DNA from: Sphaeroforma sirkka
Lineage: Eukaryota > Opisthokonta > Ichthyosporea > Ichthyophonida
Direction: 5' to 3'
Assembly: GCA_001586965.3 (NCBI GenBank)
Contig: LUCW03001417.1
Span: 65,001-86,745 of the forward strand
Length of the DNA: 21,745 nt
Part shown: one piece after another, positions 20,305 through 21,745 of the stretch
Position numbering within the stretch: position 1 is the stretch's first letter
Layout of the letters: each line of letters begins with the position of its first letter
Notes under the pieces: model-generated
The model's database searches: none
What the model was told of the DNA's origin: nothing
What the model saw: only the letters and a program-made list of their open reading frames with translations
Program-made: the position numbers and the translations under genes

Positions 20305-20584
20305 GAATGAATTCGATGCCGAGTCGATGCCGAGTCCAAGCTAACCAAGTGCTACTACGGCGAGCATTGACATCACAACAGCAACGTCAAGCCCCTTTAA
20401 GCGAATAGCGACATTGATTTTATAGAACGTGAGACACGTGCCCCTAACCCGACTAGGTCACACGACAAGTACCTTAGACCCTGCAGCAGTTGTACGAGAC
20501 ACCACGAACGACGACAGTACCACAGTGGTGAAATCACGAGATGAAACCACAGGAAGAAAGCGTCCGCGTTTAATACTTTAATAC

Positions 20585-20594
20585 GGGGGGGGGG
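20585..20594. repeat. G10 homopolymer
   Basis: Ten consecutive G in the degraded coding region; a likely site of length error or slippage, and close to a loss of reading sense. Confidence 0.9.
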
Positions 20595-21550
20595 TTAGAA
20601 AAGGCGAGGTCGAGACGTTGACTCCAAGAGTCAATGTACCAATCTCCAACAATGGTCGAATTCCAAGACGGTCGTAACCACCTGGTCTCCCGACAACCTG
20701 AATTCCGCATCAGATGCGTGGGACAATCATACCATGAGTTAGATTACACCTCTGGATAAATAATGGGACGCGTGGATAGCCTCCAGGATAGATTGAACTC
20801 GTCGTTCCAACAGAATAATCAATTCGAACAGGATGCGCTAGGAAACGCTGCCCACGCAGAAAATTCTTGATCGAGTCAAGCTGTGTCGTTGGACAAGCGT
20901 ATTAAACTTTCCCAACAGAGTACACATCCCACGCCAGAAAGTAGATTACATGCTCGTATGTTCCAGCTCTCTGTAGAACTTTGTGGCTCGGTAGAGACGA
21001 ATGACTTGGCATGCGCCGAGGCCCTGCTGCGAAGGGTTCTGGGGACGTTGAGGCTGACGCGTGAGTCTCTCCCAGCGAACAAACATGAACCACGGAAACC
21101 GTGCAGCCGGCAGGAGTGGCCTTCCAATCGATACAATCTCAGCAACTTCTTCGAGCTCGATACTAAGGGAGCCCTTCGCAAAAAGCTCTCAAGAACGTCC
21201 AGATTTTGGGGTTGGACGAGGCATAAAGCCTTTGGACGTTATACAAGGCAATGTGTCGTTTCAGAGCAGAACAATCGACGCACGACTATATCAAATTCAA
21301 CCATCAACGCTGAGTCGCATGGACACCAGAGTTACAGTTAAATCAAATCTACTCTCACGAGAGAAATTCAGGCGACCGTAGATCCTACCTTCTGCAAACT
21401 AGCGAAAGGACATTTAAAGATCAGTAGTGTTCCGGTGATGGAACAATTGACTTGTCTCACGAAGAATCATCGCCGAGTACAGGAATGATGCTGAAACAAC
21501 GTAGAACTTGTTGAACCACTGCATTGTTCAGTCATTAAAAGAAATCTTAG

Positions 21551-21745
21551 TAAGATTGAGAAAAGGTTTAAAACACATCATTGACGTACAACAACATTAC
21601 AACAACCCATTGACAGTTTGTAAATACTCGCCAAAGCCATCGGCAATGTAGTCAATTTTGCCTGAACAGTGCAAATGGGACCGTATCCACCAGAGGATAT
21701 TGAGCGTCGTGCTACAGAGCAGGCTGCAAAAGGCAAGAACCCAAC
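21551..21745 (+). repeat. Direct repeat, copy 2, running off the window edge
   Basis: Second copy of 20113-20304, 1,438 bp downstream of the first. It is still aligned at the last base of the window, so its true end is unseen. Flanks upstream of the two copies are unrelated. Confidence 0.88.

Larger units (their letters stand above)
20084..21381 (+). pseudogene. Degraded coding region, possibly gag-like, unknown family
   Basis: One + frame opens at 20084 (86 codons, with CKWDRIHQRILKRRATEQAA, basic and helical). It meets TAA at 20342-20344 but stays coding-like after it (SIDITTATSSPFKRIATLIL, a TAG, then a Thr/Asp-rich and a basic segment) to about 20580, where a G10 run occurs. A further stretch starts at ATG 20769 (MGRVDSLQDRLNSSFQQNNQ), meets an in-frame TGA near 20868-20870 and continues as SLDKRIKLSQQST to about 21058. 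The sense then moves to another frame, running to 21381. Coiled-coil-like, Gln/Ser-rich and basic segments suggest a Gag-type or other structural protein. Multiple stops and a frame change mark it as a relic. No zinc knuckle or enzyme motif was found. Confidence 0.4.

Overview
The window looks like nuclear DNA of an intron-bearing eukaryote, probably a protist or another lineage with a repeat-rich genome. The evidence is a multi-exon gene with GT-AG introns and matching phases, eukaryotic tRNA genes with A and B boxes and a T-run behind one of them, a chromodomain-type LTR retrotransposon, long TA/TG microsatellites and wide non-coding stretches. I cannot name the organism from sequence alone.

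Layout. (1) About 459-3153, + strand: one host gene in at least six exons. It encodes a helical-repeat protein whose best guess is the SAPS/PP6 regulatory-subunit family. It has an acidic stretch and a lysine-rich tail, and the short terminal exon with its acceptor is tandemly duplicated. (2) 4366-10155: a large inverted-repeat structure. Two identical tRNA-Cys(GCA) genes lie head to head at the inner ends of arms of roughly 490 and 750 bp. The spacer of about 4.6 kb holds a compound microsatellite and several degraded coding stretches, the longest at 7100-9324. I recognise none of these. (3) 10156-11812: no gene seen. (4) 11813-19470: a nearly complete Ty3/Gypsy chromovirus-like LTR retrotransposon with 593/599-bp LTRs of about 98.7% identity. 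Its order is gag, protease, reverse transcriptase, RNase H, a Dam-methyltransferase-like NPP domain, integrase, chromodomain. It has eleven frame breaks, and the first catalytic Asp of the RT is replaced by His. A tRNA-like sequence is embedded antisense in gag. (5) 19471-21745: an unrecognised spacer, then a degraded gag-like or unknown coding region whose first 192 bp recur at the window's right edge.

Functionally, only the first gene and the two tRNA genes look like possible working host genes. The rest is mobile-element sequence or relics. The most unusual items are the tRNA-Cys inverted-repeat structure with its unidentified decayed cargo, the Dam-like domain inside a DDE-integrase Gypsy element, and the tRNA-like insert in gag. 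Frame breaks in the retrotransposon fall largely in homopolymers, so base-calling error should be considered before biological decay.
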